From the NCBI RefSeq assembly GCF_020216685.1, contig NZ_JAIWNS010000208.1:1-8937 (forward strand): DNA of 8,937 nucleotides, read 5' to 3'. Each line of letters begins with the position of its first letter. The first letter of the stretch is position 1. Both the position numbers and the translations under genes were made by a program. Shown piece by piece: positions 6,331 through 8,937 of this stretch. The stretch comes from Methanospirillum hungatei. Lineage in GTDB: Archaea > Halobacteriota > Methanomicrobia > Methanomicrobiales > Methanospirillaceae. The notes under the pieces are model-generated. The model saw nothing but the letters and a program-made list of their open reading frames with translations, did not search any database and was not told the origin of the DNA.

Positions 6331-6972
6331 TTAGAAAAAACCACTCAAAGATCCAAAGAGGATACCAAATGCAATAAGTGCGACTCCGACGAAGATGACC
6401 GGGTTCCAGCTCAGGATCTTAGCCCCGTCCAGAGGTCCGACCGGGAGTAAATTAAATGCGGCAATCATCGCATTGACTTTGACGCCCACAAGGCCGATGA
6501 TCGCAAGTAAAACTGACCCTGCTGACTGACCGACAATTATCAGGGCGGCAAAGGGTATTAAGAGGATGAGATTGCTCACCGGGCCGGCAAGGGATATCTT
6601 TCCATTCTCTTCCCGTGAGATATAATTACCATATATCATGGTAGCTCCCGGAGCTGCAAAGACAATTCCTGCGAGTGCAGCCATGGCAACGGCAACTACC
6701 AGCATCATACTGTTCATCTGAAACTCTGCCCAGTATCCGTACTTCATTGCGGTAAATTTGTGAGCCATTTCATGTACAATGAAGGCGATTCCCGCTGTGA
6801 CAAGGGAGATTATAAAGAACTGTCCGATGATGAACGGATCAAGCCGCTGCCCCCATACCATCGCAAGGGTAAATGCTGCAGAAAGAGCAAGCCAGGCAAC
6901 CAGAAGGTCACGTCTTTCATGAGGGGGGATTTTTTCCCATATATACATGGCATATCTGTATGTTGTAATCAT
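6331..6972 (-). CDS. Site-2-type intramembrane zinc metalloprotease (M50 family)
   Basis: Multi-pass membrane protein of 213 residues. The zinc motif HExxH is H67-E68-M-A-H71, inside a hydrophobic segment (GIAFIVHEMAHKF). The third-ligand region NLLPVGPLDG (174-183) supplies D182, matching NxxPxxxLDG of the site-2 protease family. GKISLAGPVSNL (124-135) matches the conserved G(P)xxN segment. About six hydrophobic segments can be seen (roughly 24-40, 48-66, 88-108, 130-149, 152-176, 190-213). There is no PDZ or CBS domain, so this is a minimal form. Family members cut transmembrane substrates such as anti-sigma factors in bacteria; archaeal substrates are largely unknown and none is suggested here. 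There is no Shine-Dalgarno; a TATA-like box sits at leaderless distance. It precedes the flavoprotein by 61 bp. Confidence 0.92.
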   Translation of the reverse strand: MITTYRYAMYIWEKIPPHERRDLLVAWLALSAAFTLAMVWGQRLDPFIIGQFFIISLVTAGIAFIVHEMAHKFTAMKYGYWAEFQMNSMMLVVAVAMAALAGIVFAAPGATMIYGNYISREENGKISLAGPVSNLILLIPFAALIIVGQSAGSVLLAIIGLVGVKVNAMIAAFNLLPVGPLDGAKILSWNPVIFVGVALIAFGILFGSLSGFF

Positions 6973-6990
6973 ACAATGGTTTGACGGATA

Positions 6991-7000
6991 CCATAATTTA
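6991..7000 (-). promoter_or_regulatory. TATA-like box for the M50 protease
   Basis: TAAATTATGG on the minus strand, centred about 24 bp before the ATG at 6972, again the spacing expected for a leaderless message. Confidence 0.45.
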
Positions 7001-7093
7001 CCGTGATAGTACAGCTCGAGTGGATTACCCCTGAATAAAAGATTTCAGTATGTGGGTGAAAAAAGTACATAACAATAGTATCAACGGAATGAA

Positions 7094-7462
7094 ATGGAAA
7101 CAAAAAGTGTCGATCACTATTTTGAAAATCTTTTCAGGTATTCTTCATACAGCGTTGGGCAGACTCAAGAAATTCCTGAAATACGATGGAAAGATGGGAA
7201 AGGTTCATACATTATCTGTGGTGATGCACTCACAATATTGGAAAAATTGCCCGACTCTTTTATTCAAACTGTAATAACAAGCCCACCATACTATGGGATG
7301 AGGGATTATGGAATCCCTGGACAGATTGGCGCCGAAAGGTATCTGGATGATTATATAGCACATCTTGTCGCAGTATTCAGGGAGGTGAGACGGACTCTTA
7401 CAGACGATGGAACAATATGGATCAATATTTCTGATTTTTACCTCATTGTACTCACTGTTTAA
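7094..7462 (+). pseudogene. 5' fragment of a TSPPY-type DNA methyltransferase
   Basis: The 122 residues match the N-terminal third of a site-specific DNA methyltransferase (N4-cytosine or N6-adenine, TSPPY type). The DNA-methylation motif TSPPYYGMRDYG is at 62-73 and is followed by GQIGAERYLDDYIAHLVAVFREVRRTL and DGTIWINISD (105-114). Intact relatives continue with ISDSYAG or similar, then the target-recognition region and the FxGxG SAM-binding motif near the C-terminus. Here the match ends at residue 114 (about base 7435) and runs into FYLIVLTV and a stop. No other frame downstream to 7682 resumes it, so the 3' part is deleted rather than frameshifted. It cannot bind SAM and should be inactive. 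The region is A+T-rich (about 37% G+C over 7081-7200 by hand count), unlike the neighbours, which suggests acquired DNA. No restriction enzyme gene is adjacent. Confidence 0.82.
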
Positions 7463-7509
7463 GGTATGCATGAGCCTCACAAATTTATTCGAATATTTGA
7501 TGAGAAGAC

Positions 7510-7526
7510 TTTTTATTTAATTTTTT
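7510..7526 (+). terminator. T-rich stretch after the methyltransferase fragment
   Basis: Runs of five and six T (7510-7514, 7521-7526) separated by ATTTAA lie about 50 nt past the stop of the fragment. They would act as an archaeal oligo-T terminator. The rest of the gap 7463-7682 is A+T-rich and contains, besides the promoter of the next gene, only a 30-codon ORF that I do not accept. Confidence 0.35.
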
Positions 7527-7564
7527 GGATATAATCTGTGTTCAGTCACAACACATGGCATGAG

Positions 7565-7574
7565 TTTTTATATC
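7565..7574 (+). promoter_or_regulatory. TATA box for the chemoreceptor gene
   Basis: TTTTTATATC is the closest match in the window to the methanogen TATA consensus. Transcription would start near 7595, leaving a leader of about 88 nt before the ATG at 7683 that includes the GGGGA ribosome binding site at 7672-7676. Confidence 0.5.
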
Positions 7575-7682
7575 TCATCATGAAAGTATTTCTTACCGAT
7601 AGTGAAGACTCAGGGAAACAGTTGTCATTCCTGGTTGAAATTATACTGAATTCTGGTATCTGGCATTGGTAGGGGATGGATT

Positions 7683-8937
7683 ATGAGATTTACTGGTCTT
7701 GAAGAATTACTCAAAGCAGAGATTAGCGAAGATGAAAAACTGAAAATACTTGCTGCACAGTATACAGAACGTCTGAAAGAGCAGAAATTACTCCTGGACT
7801 CTACACGCATCCTCGGAGACACATCACTCAGTCTTGAGGATGCTATCCGCCGTGTCCTTCGTGATATCCCGGATGCATTCCAGTACCCTGATATCTGTGA
7901 GGCATCTTTTGAATATACAACCCTGCAGGAAAAAACCGGTAAATTTAAAAAGACTCCCTGGTCCTTGTCCGTCGAGATGACCGCGTCAGACGGGCACCCC
8001 TGTGTCCTTGAGGTTGTATATCTGGAAGAAAAACCGGTCATGGACGAGGGGCCGTTTTTAAAAGAAGAACGTGCCCTGATAGATGCCCTTGGGGACATAA
8101 TTCTGGTTGCAGTCAACCGGGCAATCCTGATGCATGATATTAACCGGCAGGCACATGAAAGCAGACTTTTGCAGAGGAAGGCAGAGTTTATCATTCAGAA
8201 TGCCCCGGTGCCGATATTTGAAATTAATCCTGACCTCTCTATTGCGAAGACCAACTCAGCATATTCTCAGGTTACTGGTTATTCAACCGAACAACTCCTG
8301 AAGATGAACCTCTCCGAAATTACAGTGACCAAACGTACCGGAAGAACAGCACGGGATGCCATTGAAATGAAGACCGTTCTTTCAGGAGAGCTTGAACTTG
8401 ATGTTCCGGCAGGGCAGAAGGTACTTGAATACCTCTATCTCCCGATCCTTGACGACAATGGTGATGTTCTATCAGTTATTAATTTTTATGTGGATAAAAC
8501 AGCGGAGAAGACTGCAGTCAGGGATATTATCAGTCTGACTCAAGCTGCAAAAGCAGGCCAGCTTGATACCCGGGTTGATCCGGATAAATATGAGGGCGAT
8601 CTTCTCCTGCTTGCCAAAGGGATTAATGACACCCTTGATGCGGTTATCGGCCCCGTAAATGTCGCTGCCGAGTATGTGGATCGTATCTCGAAAGGCGACA
8701 TTCCCCCGAAGATCACTGATTCCTACAATGGTGACTTTAACGAGATCAAGAATAACCTGAACCAGTGCATTGATGCCGTCAACGATCTTATCGCAGACGC
8801 TGGTATGCTCTCCCGCGCCGCGGTTGAAGGGAAACTGGATACCCGTGCTGATGTAACAAAGCACCAGGGAGATTTCCGCAAGCTCGTCGAAGGTGTGAAT
8901 GCCACCCTTGATGCGGTTATCGGCCCCTTGAATGTCG
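7683..8937 (+). CDS. Soluble GAF-like/PAS/poly-HAMP sensory protein, probable methyl-accepting chemoreceptor, partial
   Basis: The first 418 codons are seen; the gene runs off the right edge. Residues 1-40 are a charged helix. About 41-150 form a GAF-like domain with the pattern known from archaeal and bacterial sensor kinases: DIPDAFQYPDIC, KKTPWSLSVEM and VVYLEEKPVMDEGPFLKEER. A PAS domain follows (about 165-272: IIQNAPVPIFEINPDLSIAKTN through VINFYVDKT). Then come HAMP units at about 283-327, 328-370 and 371-418. No transmembrane segment exists, so it senses in the cytoplasm. Long HAMP arrays of this sequence type usually lead to a methyl-accepting signalling domain that would bind CheW and CheA, but that part is not visible, and a kinase cannot be excluded. 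The ATG at 7683 has GGGGA 6 nt upstream and is the first after an in-frame stop at 7647. Confidence 0.88.
   Translation, partial: MRFTGLEELLKAEISEDEKLKILAAQYTERLKEQKLLLDSTRILGDTSLSLEDAIRRVLRDIPDAFQYPDICEASFEYTTLQEKTGKFKKTPWSLSVEMTASDGHPCVLEVVYLEEKPVMDEGPFLKEERALIDALGDIILVAVNRAILMHDINRQAHESRLLQRKAEFIIQNAPVPIFEINPDLSIAKTNSAYSQVTGYSTEQLLKMNLSEITVTKRTGRTARDAIEMKTVLSGELELDVPAGQKVLEYLYLPILDDNGDVLSVINFYVDKTAEKTAVRDIISLTQAAKAGQLDTRVDPDKYEGDLLLLAKGINDTLDAVIGPVNVAAEYVDRISKGDIPPKITDSYNGDFNEIKNNLNQCIDAVNDLIADAGMLSRAAVEGKLDTRADVTKHQGDFRKLVEGVNATLDAVIGPLNV
8625..8664 (+). repeat. HAMP-array repeat, copy 1
   Basis: Forty bases encoding NDTLDAVIGPVNV, matched at 37 of 40 positions by the copy at 8898-8937. 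The spacing is 273 bp (91 codons), equal to two HAMP units, so the protein is built from a di-HAMP repeat. Confidence 0.85.
8898..8937 (+). repeat. HAMP-array repeat, copy 2 (cut by the window edge)
   Basis: Encodes NATLDAVIGPLNV and differs from copy 1 at three bases. It ends at the window edge, so the repeat probably continues beyond it. Confidence 0.85.

Noticed and set aside
7031..7048. Inverted repeat CTGAA-N8-TTCAG upstream of the methyltransferase fragment.
   Set aside because: Only five base pairs, A+T-rich context and no relation to a promoter element.
7580..7672. A 30-codon ORF (MKVFLTDSEDSG...) between the methyltransferase fragment and the chemoreceptor.
   Set aside because: Its ATG lies only about 10 bp past the TATA box at 7565-7574, so the expected transcript would begin inside it. 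It has no ribosome binding site and no recognisable homology.
7000..7690. The A+T-rich island as a possible insertion sequence or integration site.
   Set aside because: I found no transposase or integrase fragment, no tRNA and no convincing terminal or target-site repeats at its edges.
7625..8194. A 189-codon minus-strand ORF.
   Set aside because: It is antisense to the chemoreceptor gene, whose GAF-like and PAS domains are clear. The reverse frame is rich in Ser and Arg, as expected of a shadow.

Overview
The window looks like a piece of a euryarchaeal methanogen chromosome, most likely order Methanomicrobiales (Methanospirillum-like). This rests on the archaeal-type CTP synthase, the compact-cysteine iron-sulfur flavoprotein, TATA-like boxes about 25 bp upstream of several start codons that lack a Shine-Dalgarno (leaderless transcripts), and the soluble poly-HAMP chemoreceptor. 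No methanogenesis gene is present, so the order-level placement is inference. No rRNA, tRNA, CRISPR array, insertion sequence or origin was seen.

Left part (1-3338): housekeeping genes. On the minus strand a hotdog-fold thioesterase is followed by pyrG (CTP synthase, GTG start, 3' end outside the window). Divergent from these is a soluble family 2 glycosyltransferase of the dolichyl-phosphate sugar synthase type. It converges on hisD (histidinol dehydrogenase), which is complete and has all expected zinc and catalytic residues.

Middle (3411-5630): two CheW-domain proteins are transcribed divergently from a shared 161-bp promoter region with several TATA-like boxes and a perfect 6+5+6 dyad. 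No CheA or other che gene is next to them. The plus-strand CheW ends 4 bp from the end of an acidic 308-residue minus-strand protein that I do not recognise.

Right-middle (5694-6972): on the minus strand, an intramembrane site-2-type metalloprotease (M50) precedes an Isf-like flavoprotein. Each has its own TATA-like box at leaderless spacing, and an oligo-T run follows the flavoprotein.

Right end (6973-8937): an A+T-rich island of about 600 bp holds the 5' stump of a TSPPY-type DNA methyltransferase. It lacks the SAM-binding and target-recognition regions and so should be inactive. It is followed by a good promoter and the first 418 codons of a cytoplasmic chemoreceptor-like protein (GAF-like, PAS, at least three HAMP units) that runs off the right edge. 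The HAMP array repeats with a 91-codon period, conserved at DNA level.

Most of the window is ordinary chromosome. The better leads are the unrecognised 308-residue protein, the divergent CheW pair with its dyad, a possible coupled leader peptide in front of the glycosyltransferase, and the decayed methyltransferase. I see no clear evidence of a wholly new system.
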